A DNA stretch of 64,000 nt from Torymus aiolomorphi (lineage: Eukaryota > Arthropoda > Insecta > Hymenoptera > Torymidae), in contig CM070876.1 of the NCBI GenBank assembly GCA_036365515.1, positions 108,651,310 to 108,715,309 on the forward strand. The letters run 5' to 3'. The notes under the pieces are model-generated. The model saw only the letters and a program-made list of their open reading frames with translations, was not told the DNA's origin and did no database searches. How positions within the stretch are numbered: the first letter of the stretch is position 1; each line of letters opens with the position of its first letter. The position numbers were made by a program, and so were the translations under genes. This document shows, in pieces, positions 1 to 10,246 of this stretch.

Positions 1-905
1 GCATACTCTCAGTCAGCTGTATCTCTCAAACGGAACTTCTCATACGGCAGTGCTTTCATACGGCAGTGCTTCTCACACGGCAGCTTCTGACATGGCATAA
101 TCTCACCGGCTCGCTGCCTCTAGCTAGCCATGAGGCAACCACTCTTGGTAACCGTTACGCAAGACTCAACTGGCGGTGCTCAACTGGCTTTTACCAACTC
201 TCCTGTTTCACTGGCTCCTCTCACTGGCTACAACTCTTCTCACTGGCTACAACTCTTCTCGCTTGATATAACTCATCTGCGGTTACAACTCAATTGGCTT
301 CATCTCTATGGACTGTGTGATTCAACCGGCTTCCTCATTCTTCTCCAAATTAATACAATTTCTATGAAGCTAAGGTAAACTCACACACACACCTACACAC
401 AGCTATTTTGATGACTCAAGCAAGCAGTAATCTAATATGAAGTACTCTGCACATATAATTCTCGTCAAGTCTCAACCACAAGAAATCAATAACATTCATT
501 GTGTGTAATTATGCTAGCAGTAAACTCAACGGAATTTACTAATTCAAACTCAGCAATTCTCTGAAATCTCACTCACATAGAAACACTCAAACATAATCTT
601 TATAACACTCATACACTCAAACATAAACTTGTAACACTCAGATACTCAACCAAGCTTTTGTAATATTCAACCAATTTATGTAATAGAGTTAAGTTTATAG
701 ACAGTTTTATAATATACTGAAATTTAATTTATTAAAGTGTTTGGCTCTCAATTTATTTGTAAACACCCACAGCATGTCCTCATTAAAAATTATGGCATTC
801 TCAAACACCGATGTACAACTTGAGCTGCGTAAACTATATTGATGTTCATATATTCTCTTTTTCAAATATCTACCTGAGTATCTAATAAGTTTTCAAATAT
901 CTAAT
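1..905. other. No gene seen; imperfect short repeats
   Basis: The first 300 bases hold short direct repeats: a 'catacggcag' word near 42-75 and a roughly 20-base 'ctcactggctacaactctt' unit repeated near 215-260. The rest is AT-rich with no credible exon. It may be the upstream part of the Penelope-type sequence whose hammerhead-like motif follows, but no protein domain supports that. Confidence 0.5.
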
Positions 906-907
906 AA

Positions 908-947
908 GTCCCTGAGGAGGAGTCGGAGCGGGCTCGAAACGTCGGAC
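908..947 (+). ncRNA. Hammerhead-ribozyme-like motif (Penelope type, minimal type I)
   Basis: Seen: stem I GTCC (908-911) can pair with GGAC (944-947). Between them lie the core CTGAGGA (912-918), stem II GAGTC (920-924) with GGCTC (931-935) closing a six-base loop, GAAA (936-939), and TC (942-943) just before stem I closes. This matches the hammerhead layout CUGANGA / stem II / GAAA / UH. Stem III is reduced to two bases, as described for the minimal ribozymes of Penelope-like elements, which are thought to act as dimers. No Penelope protein sequence is visible next to it, so it is either an orphan 3' piece or a motif in an undetected element. A (GGT)n tract follows at 949-970. Confidence 0.55.
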
Positions 948-1923
948 AAGGTGGTGGTGGTGGTGGTGGGCAGTCAGATCGTCCTTTGCTAACAAAGTTT
1001 TTCTAGATTTTAATTAAGTTTTTATTTCAGATTCTACGGGGGTGATTATAAACAAGGGCAATCTGACTGCCATACATATTAATTATTATAATTTAATTTG
1101 TAAGACTGTAAGACCGATGAAAAATTCTTATCAGTTGATAGTGTTTTGGTACTACTTATTACTTATTACTTATTACTTTATTGAGATCACCTTTTATACG
1201 TTAGGGATGTAACCGAATATTTCGAAATTTTAGTTCATTTTTGCATTAAAAAGTGGCATTAATTATGCAGGTAAATAAGATTCTAAAAATTGTAAGTCAG
1301 CACTGCTGATAAGACTTTTACAGCCACATATTTAAATAAATTAAAAAAAAATTGGTTTGGGAGGTACCCTTACTCATGGTTTTAAAATTCTGAACATTCA
1401 TCGTGAACGAAAAATAAAATTTTTGAGGTGGATCGAGTTTCGTCGAGCAACATGAGGACGCCTCGAGGAAAGACTCGCATCGGCTTCGGTAGCGAAAGAG
1501 AGCTTTGAGAGCTTTGTGATTGTGAAGTATACGTGCGACGGCGAGATGCCGTGTAGTCGTGAGTATAATGTTACTATGCTCTTCTTTTGCACTCCATCAC
1601 TGGTTGCAGCGACGCGCGTTCCTCGCGCCATCACCCGGAGCAGCACTTTCACCCCAAAGCAGAGGCTTCGGAGGCTGAGCTTCTCAGTGCGTTGTGAGGA
1701 TATCCGCGCTTCGATATCCGCGCAGAGAGACGCAGATCAGCGCGAGCGAGGGTGCACCGACTCCTTCTTTTCATGCAGATCTGAAAATGGTCTTAGCAAT
1801 ACAAAAAGGAGAAAGAAATATAGGCGATAGGTTTCATTACTCTGAGGGTGTCTCAGCGAGGCCGCTCGGCTAGTGAACTCGAGTGCGTACGAATGTTCCG
1901 GTGATGGAATGCACGGAACGCAT
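948..1923. other. No gene supported
   Basis: AT-rich spacer, then a GC-richer block (about 1430-1900) with overlapping open frames on both strands, none resembling a known family. A near-duplicate word 'gatatccgcgc' occurs twice at about 1699-1724. Positions 1388-1415 and 1877-1905 carry short sequences that recur elsewhere in the window (see findings). Confidence 0.45.
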
Positions 1924-1985
1924 TAGGGGAAGAGAGATTTATTTATTTATTTATTTTTTATTTTACATTTAGGAGAAGAGAGATT
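1924..1985. mobile_element. Retroposon tail only, flanked by a 16-bp target duplication
   Basis: A roughly 30-base (ATTT)n-rich tract (1940-1969) is bracketed by TAGGGGAAGAGAGATT (1924-1939) and TAGGAGAAGAGAGATT (1970-1985), which differ at one base. On the minus strand the tract reads as a (TAAA)n-type tail. This fits an extremely 5'-truncated LINE or SINE insertion in which little but the tail was copied, related in tail type to the LINE pieces at 2094 and 39815. Confidence 0.55.
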
Positions 1986-2093
1986 GGTTAATATGATGAG
2001 AAGAATTCCCGCAGCGTTAGCAAGATTGTAAACATGTTAAATTGTAATCCTGTGAAATTGTAATCCTGTTAAATGTATAATAAATGTTTACAT

Positions 2094-2480
2094 ATTTACT
2101 TATTTATTTATTTATTAAACCAGAACAAAATTACATAGAATAAGTCCTCAGGGGTAGATAAACTACTTGACCAAAGGCTTGCACATATACGTAAACTACA
2201 CTTATACACTACTGCTTATATACTAGGTATTAAATATCTAAATTTTATAACAGTTAGACATTTCATATTTATTAATAGAATTTACAAAACTTAACGAAAC
2301 GTTAACTAAACAATATATTTGTTAATTATCTATATTTTTTAGTTTATTTTTTAATACATGTTTCTTATTAGCACCTTTGCAATAGAGCTTTTTTAGTTCA
2401 TTAGGTAAGCAATTGAAGGTTTTCATTGCTACCCTAAAACTGTCACTATCACTAACAGCCTTATGTACTTTTGGCTATTT
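2094..2480 (-). pseudogene. LINE 3' end: C-terminus of ORF2, 3' UTR and (TAAA)n tail
   Basis: Read on the minus strand, a frame from about 2457 to the stop TAA at 2324-2322 contains FNCLPNELKKL and ends KNKLKNIDN. This is the usual C-terminal pattern of insect jockey/CR1-type LINE reverse-transcriptase ORFs (an N-x-LP motif followed by a basic helix). A 3' UTR follows, then a (TAAA)n tail (plus-strand 2094-2116). The 3' UTR and tail are shared with the shorter copy at 39815-40075. The element is 5'-truncated and cannot be active. The outer (5') boundary near 2480 is approximate. Confidence 0.65.
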
Positions 2481-2494
2481 GATACCTATGGATT

Positions 2495-2995
2495 AAGGAT
2501 GCTATACAGGCGCGCGAAGATAAACGTGAGGGTGACAGTAAACGCGGGGGCGTTGGAGAACGCATGTGGGCACACGAGCGCGTAGGGATGCTATACGGGC
2601 GCGCGAAGATCTACACTAGGGCGCGAGGAGAACGCGGGGGCGTTTGAAAACCCAAGCGGGCACATGAGAGTGCACGGACGTTATACGGGCGCGTGACGAT
2701 ACACGTGAGGGCGCGAGGTAAACGCGGGGGCGTTAGAGAACGAAAGCGGGCACACGAGAGGGCAGGGACGCTATACGGGCGCGCGAAGATCTATACAAGG
2801 ACGCGAGGTGAACGCGGGGGTGTTGGAGAACGCACGCGGGCACACGAGAGGGCAGGAACGCTATACGGGCGCGCGAAGATCTATACAAGGACGCGAGGTG
2901 AACGCGGGGGCGTTGGAGAACGCGGGGGCGTTGGAGAACGCACGCGGGCACATGAGAGTGTACGGACGCTATACGGACACGCGAAATTATACAGG
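2495..2995. repeat. GC-rich ~90-bp minisatellite, about six units
   Basis: The anchor 'ctatacgggcgcgcgaagat' recurs in variant form near 2502, 2590, 2680, 2770, 2860 and 2969, giving a period of about 88-91. The last interval is 109 because an 18-19-base piece around 'gcgggggcgttggagaac' is duplicated. Because 90 is divisible by 3, open frames run through the array in several phases and on both strands. No frame looks favoured, so no protein is called. Confidence 0.85.
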
Positions 2996-3245
2996 GGGGC
3001 GCTAAATTATGCTTTCTCAACAAGTTTTTAAAAACTCACACGTGGACGGCGTGCTCTTCGTTTTCTTGCGCAGGAGTGTTGCAGCTGATGAGGAACACCC
3101 GCACTCTATCATGTGCCTCGAGTGTATTGTTATCGACATACTGTAGTTGCTTTCTACAGCCATTACTGGCCATATCTAAAGGCTACATTTTTCATTAAAA
3201 CTTTATTGATTTAATAAAAATTATGAAGCAGAAATATATTCGACA

Positions 3246-3505
3246 GATTGCCAAATACTTATAAAAGAAGTTCCGACATGAAAATCAACAGGCGTTCTGT
3301 CCATTGGGGGTGAACGATTGGGCGAAAGCGTGCAAAATACACGAAATACTTGAAATTGACCTTTCAAAAATTCTGTCATGCGTTTACAAATGTAATAAAA
3401 GTTATAGACCGGAAATATGCTGGAGAGGTCGCCTAATACTCATAACAGAATTCCGGTATAAAATAGACAGGGAACCTTTTCATTATCTAGGAAGGACGGG
3501 GTAAA
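3246..3505 (+). repeat. Decayed two-unit relative of the ~175-bp satellite
   Basis: The stretch 'ccaaatacttataaaa...' at 3250, followed by 'gggggtga', 'tgggcgaaa', 'acacgaaatact' and 'aaaaattctgtc' near 3370, matches the order and spacing of landmarks in the satellite unit of 51.2-58.6 kb. A second start, 'ctaatactcataa', lies 180 bases later (3434). Identity by eye is about 60 percent. Positions 2996-3245, just upstream, show nothing recognisable. Confidence 0.5.
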
Positions 3506-4170
3506 TATAATGTTGTATATTTAAATTATGCACTATTAATCCTCTGGATTATACTGAATAGTTGAATAAAAATCATTAAGAAACCTTTTCTTTATAATAA
3601 ATCGAAATTATTTTTTAAACGAGCTTTTATAGGGTTTCCCTGTTTAATAATGCTGAAACTTTGAAGCCAAATATTTTTATTTTTTAATACTTCTTTGAAT
3701 GTAGGGCTTACAAACATCTACTAAAGGTACAAAATCAAACTTTCTTTGCAAAGTTCAGAAAAATTACAAGGAAATCGTTTTCTAGGTGCACGGCCTTGAT
3801 GTATTTAATGTTTTAGAAAAATCCTATTAAAGCGTTAGCACGTTTATCTGCTTTCCGATTAATCGAAGTTTTATATATATATCATTGAATTGACATCGAT
3901 TTATTTTGTACACAAAACATTCTTTTTACGCTGTTTATCAAGCGAAAATGGTATCATTGTGTCATCATCGAACACAATAATAGGCTACGTTATTATTAGT
4001 AAAGTTGATCCGATTTCAGCAACGGAATCGTTAACTTTTGCCTTTTGTTTCGTTAACTCGAATCCATCTATAAGTGAACATAGATAGTGAAATAGACAGC
4101 AGCTTCAGAGGGTGAAACAAAAATCAACGCGCGCGGCACGCGCGCTAAGCAATTTCTCCTAGCCTACAAA
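3506..4170. other. No gene seen; upstream region of the transposase
   Basis: AT-rich sequence with no exon or repeat that I can identify. It includes a short GC palindrome-rich stretch (cgcgcgcggcacgcgcgc, about 4127-4144) just before the transposase start. No terminal inverted repeat for the downstream transposase was found here. Confidence 0.4.
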
Positions 4171-4470
4171 ATGGCAGAACGGAAAGTGAAGATGTTCGAG
4201 ATTCTCGTGCAAAGCAATTATAATTACCGCCGAGCTGTGCATAATTACAGGCGTCAATATCCTGGAGAAGATGCACCTGCCCACACCACTTTTATGAGGT
4301 TTGTTTTTTTATAATTATATTTATTTTTCTTTTATATTTGTTCACTTATAAATAGGTGGCTTAATTTATTTATTAAATATTTGAAATTATAAATCCGTAC
4401 TCCCCACCCCCTGCCCCTCTCTCTCTCTAACTTGGACCATGAGGTTCAATAAACTCAAATTCAAATTCTT

Positions 4471-4547
<77 letters not shown>

Positions 4548-5839
4548 GCAGTTTAGTATTCCTTTAAAAAAGCTTTAATATCTTTTTGTAACACATGACG
4601 ATTTTCTTCAGTTTTCGACCTAAAATGAGGTTCTAAAGGGAATTTAAAGAGGTTCTAAAGGGAGATTTTTTCGCGCCCGGCGTACTGAAGAAAATCGTCA
4701 TGTGTTACAAAAAGATAAAATTACCACATGATTTTTAGGCTCCATCGTACATACAGAGAAACTGGTATGTTGGAGAGACCTAAACAGCCGAAGCCGCGCC
4801 CTGCAATGGATGGTCCCGTGCGGGAGGAAATAATCCACCGCATGGAGGAAAATTCAAGGAGAAGTGTCAGGCGTCTCGCTGTAGAAGTTGGTAAGTTAAG
4901 TATATCTAAGGATTAAATAAAAACTAATTTGCTTATCTATTTATTAACTAATGAAAAAAAATTACATGCTTACAAATTTTATAGGTGTAAATAGGGAAAC
5001 ATGCCGGCAAATAGTCAAACAAGAAATGTTTCCGTACAAGCCCCAGCTCCACCAAAAAATTATTAATGTAGATTTTGATACGAGACTGGAATTTGGAAGA
5101 TGGGTGGCTCAGCAGGAGGAACTGGAGCCTGATTTTGCAAGGAAAATTTTATTTTCTGATGAGGCAACATTTACAGAACGAGGGACTGTTAATAAACAAA
5201 ATCTACGGCAATGGACTCGTCAAAACGAGCATTTTATTATCACGAGACCACATAAAGGCTGGAAGATCAATGTTTGGGCCGGGATCTTAAATGACAGAGT
5301 TATAGGCCCGATTTTCTTTGAAGAGAATTTGACAGGTAAATTGAACAAATTTGTAAGTAATTTATGCACTCTTATGTACCATTAAATTTATTATTCTTTA
5401 TTTCACAGGCAGACTTTACAAGTCCTTTTTAAGAAGATTAATTCCTCGGCTTCTTCGTGATATACCGTTTGATGAGCTGCCAAACGAAATTTATTTTCAG
5501 CATGATGGAGCTCCGGCTCATACAGCAAGAGCATGCTTACGATTACTGCAACAACAATACCCTGGGAGAGTAATTGCTCAGGGAGGTGATGTACGTTGGC
5601 CGCCACGTTCTCCTGATCTTACTCCCCTCGATTTTTTTCTTTGGGGTCATATAAAAAACCACGTTTATTCAACTCCACCAACGACGGTGGAAAATATGCA
5701 AGATCGTATTAATGATGTCATAGCAGCTATAACCCCACCGATGTTACAAAATGTGCGACGATCATTTACTCGCCGCATTAGATTGTTAATTGAGCAGAAT
5801 GGGGGGCACGTTGAGCATTTGCTCAAACATCAACGGTAA
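4171..5839 (+). CDS. Mariner/IS630-type transposase (DUF4817 + DDE, DD41D), four exons
   Basis: Exons 4171-4298, 4739-4890, 4985-5335 and 5409-5839 join through GT-AG introns (440, 94 and 73 nt) to 1062 nt, giving 353 aa and a stop with no internal stop. The N-terminal part has the helix-turn-helix pattern of DUF4817 proteins (NYRRAVHNYRRQYPG, then RRSVRRLAVEVGVNRETCRQ). The catalytic part shows FSDEATF (first D), HDGAPAHTA (second D) and RWPPRSPDLTPLDFFLWG. Taking the D of TPLD as the third acid, 41 residues separate it from the second, the DD41D spacing. The family cuts and pastes DNA at TA. A possible donor inside the last codons (5837) would still give a stop. No TIRs or TA duplications were recognised, so an old element or a domesticated copy are both possible. 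Confidence 0.85.
4476..4544. repeat. (CT)n microsatellite in intron 1
   Basis: Uninterrupted CT dinucleotides within the first intron of the transposase gene, preceded by a CT-rich degenerate stretch from about 4416. Confidence 0.97.
4579..4717. mobile_element. 139-bp hairpin (MITE-like) in intron 1
   Basis: A perfect 34-bp inverted repeat (4579-4612 and 4684-4717) contains 'aacacatgacgattttc' and encloses 71 bases. The loop has the direct repeat 'gaggttctaaaggga'. It ends 21 bases before the intron acceptor. No target duplication is obvious. Confidence 0.75.
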
Positions 5840-6439
5840 AATAAATTGTTTCATTAATTATTATAATTTTTTCTAACTAATATTATTTTCTTACAGTTAA
5901 TACCAGCTCGCATGAAAGATCCCTATCGAAAAGAATGCACAGAAGTGCGTACTGCTGTATGTGCTGCGAGATGTGATGAAAAGATCCCTCGAGTGGCGCT
6001 CTCGGGGAATATTTATCGCAATAATTGGATTCCGTTAGCATACCGTTCGCACGTCCTTTCCAACCATCTTCTTCTTATTGTCAATTCGCGCTCGAGTCTG
6101 GTTACTTTATAAAAATTAATTCGGCCGTTTAGGATACACGCACATCTATGGTCTCTTCAAGCTCCCTCTGCTTGCGATTTAATATAAGTTTCATTAGTAC
6201 GTTTGGGGTAAATCTAATTTACTATAATTAGTAGTTGTACTTACTATGAAGTTATTGTTAATTTTTAAATAAAATATAGATACCTATACTAAAGTGTACT
6301 TTACTATAGCATATAGTCATTATCACTATAGATCTTTTTTCGATATCGTGAGTTTTATGGAGAAATTTGGTTTTTTAAAGTAGTCGCACGCTTAAGCGGG
6401 CGAGTCATCCTAAACGAGCATAACCACGCGTTCGAAGCT
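5840..6439. other. No gene seen; transposase 3' flank
   Basis: Contains a good acceptor (ttttcttacag, ending 5896) that may end a 3' UTR intron of the transposase. The rest is AT-rich DNA without recognisable coding sequence. Confidence 0.4.
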
Positions 6440-8060
6440 CATTTTGGATATCGCATTTACACCGTCGCCATTGTGTCCCTGTCTGCCGTGGCGTCTCTAA
6501 GCTACCTTTTTTGATGGTGCTTTTTGTTTACGGGAGCAAATACAGACGCCCAAAGGTCATCTGCATGATAAGATTACGCTACTGCGAGTTTTAAGAAGGT
6601 ATTTCGGTTTTAAAAAAGGGCGCACGCGTCTGGCGCTGTCCTCCTCACTTCGTTATGGCATCTCTGCAGAGAATACAGGCGCGCGAAGTTGGTCTTGAGA
6701 TCTCATTTATGCCATCGTGAGTTTTAAACAGTTATTTCGTTTTTTAAAAGCGGGCGCACGCGTCTGGCGCTGGCTCCATGTCTGCGTCATGGCATGGCTC
6801 ATGTACGCTATGGCGAATTTTAAAGAGTTATTGTTTTTAAAGCGGACGCACGTGACTGGCGTCGTGTCCCTGTATGCGTCAAAGCGTCATGGCGTCTCTA
6901 AGCAAACTTTTTTTGACAGTGATTTACTTCTACGGCAGAAAATACAGGCGATCAAAGCTCGTCCTTGTGATAAGATTTTCCCTATCATGAGTTCTGATGA
7001 ATTATTTCGTTTTTGAAATAAAGGCGTCGTCTTCCTGTCTGCGTGACGGCATCTCTGAAAATACAGGCGCACAAAGCTCATCTTACTCCTATACGCTATA
7101 GCGAATTTTAACAAATTATTTCGTTTATTATAAGCTGACGCACGCGCCTGACGTTGTCTCCCTGTCTGCGTCGTAGCATAATATCCCTAAGCTACATTTT
7201 TTACAGTGATTTCCTGTCACGGGAGAAAATACAGCGGCGTGAAAGTCGTCTGCGGGATAAGATTAACCCTACCGCGAGTTTTAAATAGTTCAAACAGTAA
7301 AAACGTTTTTTAAAAGCGGACGCACGCGTCTAGCGTCGGCTCCGTGTCTGCGTCATGATATCTCTAAGCTACCTTTTTGGGCGGCGATTTTCTATCACAG
7401 GAAAAAATACAGGCACGCGAAGCTCGCCCTCCTGATAAGGTTCCCTGCTATCGTGAGCATCGAACCGCCATTTGATTTTTTTAAGTGGTCCCACGTTTAC
7501 GCAGACGAGTCATGGTGCATGAGCATAACCACGCATTCCAAGCTCGTTTTCCAGGTCAGATTTATCCCGTAATCATTCTTAAGAAGGGTTTTCGTTTTTT
7601 AACAGCAATTGCCCTCGTATCTGACGCCGTCCCCGTATCTGCGCAATGAAAACTCTAAGCTACCTATTTTACAATAAACTTCTTTCGCACGATAAAATAC
7701 AGGCGCGCGAAGCTCGTCCTCGTGATACGTTTTACGCTATAGTAAGGTTCGAGCCGTTGTTTCGATTTTTAAAAGTGTTCGCACGTTTATGCAGTCGAGA
7801 CATACTGTAAGAGCATAACCACGCGTTCGAAGCTCGTTTTTGAGATCAGATATGCACCGACGCCATTTTTAAGAAGGATTTTCGTTTTCCAGGACAATCA
7901 GACGCTCTTAGGGTCGTCTTCGTGACAACACCAAGGAATTTCTTAGGGAAAATTTTGGGAAGTGATATCATTTCGAGAGAAAATAGAGGCGCGCGAAGCC
8001 CGTCTTGAGATCTCATTTACGGTAGCCTAAATTTTTTGGGATAGTTTTTGTTTTCTGAAA
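6440..8060. repeat. Degenerate tandem repeat with conserved 'aaaatacaggcgcgcgaagctcg' word
   Basis: Variants of 'atacaggcgcgcgaagctcg' recur near 6540, 6674, 6951, 7058, 7228, 7406, 7695 and 7982. They alternate with 'gagttttaa..agttatttcgttttt', 'gcgcacgcgtctggcg' and 'tctaagctacctttttt'. Spacing is irregular (about 110-290), so the units have been rearranged and partly deleted. Short open frames inside are not supported as genes. Confidence 0.75.
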
Positions 8061-8084
8061 ACCATGGCACGCCTCATGGCTAAA

Positions 8085-8327
8085 AGTTATACTACTTGAA
8101 CTTTTCGCGTAGCTGTCCTACGTTAATGAGACATACGCCAAACGATACAGCATTAAAAAATTAAATTGTGTTTTTATAGACAATCGTGACCTCTGAAGTT
8201 ATGTCGACGTAAGAACGTACTTCCCACCGATATGCAAGGCAGTAGATATTCCTCCCGATGGCAACCGCTTGTACTTTTCCTCAAATTTTCCAGATTATAC
8301 GGGAACGATAAAAATCAAAAAGATATA
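8085..8327 (+). repeat. Left flank of complex repeat array (unit B), interrupted by BEL/Pao
   Basis: From 'actacttgaacttttcgcg' to 'aaatcaaaaagatata' this is the same unit seen at about 15145-15380, 16080-16320, 16410-16655, 17940-18175 and 18275-18515. The BEL/Pao element splits it at ATATA. The array continues at 14562 exactly where an uninterrupted unit continues (compare 18505 onward). Confidence 0.9.
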
Positions 8328-8634
8328 TGTTGGCGATCCAGCGCCTCGACCAGCGAGACGCTGACGTCACCAAGCCTTAAAAGGCAATATACGGTGCGCA
8401 GCCAATGAGCGCCCTCCACGCGGTCCTCTCTCACCGCCCCTCCTCAACAAAGTCTCGCCGACGGCACCTCGCAGCGCCGGCCGGCGACAGTTCGCGCACG
8501 ACGGCGAGAGAGACAGCAGCAACAACTATACGCCACGAGGCACGACGGCGCATTCAATAAAGCCACGTTTTTTCTCCACACGAAAATTCTTCTAATTTGA
8601 ACCTCTCCACTCCACGATCCCCATCTACAAAACA
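8328..8634 (+). repeat. BEL/Pao 5' LTR
   Basis: 307 bp, TG...CA ends. It contains 'ccttaaaaggcaatatacgg' (possible TATA-like region, about 8375-8394) and 'caataaagcc' (polyadenylation signal AATAAA near 8556). The 3' copy differs, for example, gcgccc/gcaccc and ttcgcg/ttcacg. Confidence 0.93.
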
Positions 8635-8635
8635 T

Positions 8636-8653
8636 TGGTCCTTCGAGCCGGAT
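8636..8653 (+). promoter_or_regulatory. Primer binding site, complementary to tRNA-Tyr 3' end
   Basis: TGGTCCTTCGAGCCGGAT begins one base after the 5' LTR. It is the complement of the 3' end of animal tRNA-Tyr (acceptor CCTTCGA..., 3' ...TCCGGCTCGAAGGACCA, from general knowledge). It would prime minus-strand DNA synthesis. Confidence 0.85.
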
Positions 8654-8670
8654 CGTGGGAGGACATCGTC

Positions 8671-8730
8671 ATGGCCACACCAGAAGAAGAAACATCTCCT
8701 ATCTTCTACGTCCACTCTCGAGTGGCGTAG
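8671..8730 (+). CDS. Leader mini-ORF (19 codons) of the BEL/Pao element
   Basis: ATG at 8671 and TAG at 8728, with a second in-frame stop 'agatag' just after. The peptide contains PIFY-x-HSRV. A diverged copy (12771-12827, 18 codons) lies at the deletion junction in pol and keeps the same PIFY-x-HSRV core and the same stop context. Both copies are followed by CAG-GT, a possible splice donor. Translation is not shown; it could be an upstream ORF or part of a spliced leader exon. Confidence 0.35.
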   Translation: MATPEEETSPIFYVHSRVA

Positions 8731-8949
8731 AGATAGCAACTCTTCTTTCAGGTACGCATCAAAGTGTTCGTGGTCGTGAGTGCCGTAACAGTCGCGTGCT
8801 CTAGCATGCCGACTTCGCGCGTACGTTGCTGTCTCTCTCTCTTTCGTTAATTCGCCGTCGTGTGTACTCGGAAGCCACCTTCTAAGGCTTCCTAGGGGAA
8901 ATAGCACATTCAATTGCTATTTTCCCCATTTCTAAAAACGCCTTGGAGT

Positions 8950-9370
8950 GCGTCGCTATCGACTCCAAGACGTTGCCAAGAGCGTGCGCTGTAAAGCCAG
9001 CTCTAGAGTCATCGCGTTCGTACGTTGACCGGCAGCCATCTTGTCTTGTAGCCAAGAGCGTGCGCTGTAAAGCCAGCTCTCGAGCCACCGCGTTCGTACG
9101 GTGACCGGCACATATCAAGACCTGGACAACCAGCGTGCATTGTACACGCTCGGGGTCCACAGCATTTCTAAAACGGACAACCAGCGTGCATTGTACACGC
9201 ACGGGGTCCACGTCACTCAAGCAAAGGAGTACGGGGCTCACGCAAGTCAAGCCAGGAGTCACCCACGTGTCGGCGCGCTACGGGGCTCACACAAGCCAAG
9301 CCAAGGAGTACCCGCGTGCAGCGCACACGCTACGGGGCTCACACACATCGAAACAAGGACTACCCACGTG
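8950..9370 (+). repeat. Tandem repeats in the BEL/Pao leader
   Basis: A ~76-bp unit ('gccaagagcgtgcgctgtaaa') starts at 8975 and 9051. A ~51-bp unit ('ggacaaccagcgtgcattg') starts at 9124 and 9175. After these, 'tacggggctcac' recurs four times (about 9231-9342). Open frames through this part are by-products of repetition. The remaining leader to 10246 has no recognisable coding domain. Confidence 0.8.
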
Positions 9371-10246
9371 GAGCTGGCTCGCTTTCACTGCATCGAGCTC
9401 GTACTCGCCGTATATATAGTGAGCTTTCCACGAGGGAAGGAGGGTCGTCTACAAGAAGACGACAATCAGGACGCGCAACGTCCGGGAAATCGCATACGTC
9501 TTCACCAAGAGGATTAGGAGGCGGACGAGTCCATCATTCGCCACAGGGGGCGCGCATCAACGGATCGGAGCTGTATTCGGACGAGTCCATCTTCTTCGCA
9601 CCCAACGCCGATCCTATTGCGCTCGGATACTTCGTCCTAATACTTGGACTCACGTATCGTTCCAATTTGTTTATTTAAAAATACTTTTCAACTGTTGTCT
9701 AGTCAAATTAGTGCTTTTTTTCATTTAATGAAAATTTAAACTTAATTTGAGATTAATACAATTTGATTGAGTTTGAGTTTATTTAAATTTAATTTGTAAT
9801 ATTTAACTAGTCTTGAGAAATTGAATGCAATTTCGACCTAGCAAATACTTATAATTTGGACCTTGCAGTTATACTGCTGCCTGTTGATTCAAATTTGGAC
9901 TGCAACTTCGACTGTTGACCCGCACCTGGACGCATCTTCAACAGCTGACTACGTTGCGGAGCTAGCTGCGATCACAACGACTGCAGTAACTTCACTTCAA
10001 GTTCTTCACATCAACGTTACGGATAATCAGCTGATTCATCGTGGGAACGAAAGCAGACGCAGTCAACGTCGCGTCGTCAAGCGCCTCTCAACTTCACTGT
10101 AGCATAAGTATTATAACCTAGGTTAAGACTTAGATGTAATTACTCTCACTACTTCTTACTTTACTCTCGAGTGGGTAAGAGTAGTTTACTTAAACCTAAG
10201 CTCAAATAGTCAAATTCGTTACTAGTCTAATTAACTTGATCTCAAA

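Noticed and set aside
1398..1830. Overlapping plus and minus reading frames of 84-104 aa
   Set aside because: GC-rich stretch open on both strands, no homology recognised, no supporting signals.
2693..3031. 112-aa repetitive reading frame in the 90-bp minisatellite
   Set aside because: Other frames on both strands are equally open because the period is a multiple of 3; no start context, splice signal or family support.
3304..3504. 66-aa frame
   Set aside because: Lies in the decayed satellite relative; no homology.
9101..9678. Reading frames of 94-138 aa in the BEL/Pao leader
   Set aside because: They cross tandem leader repeats in different phases and do not resemble gag or pol.
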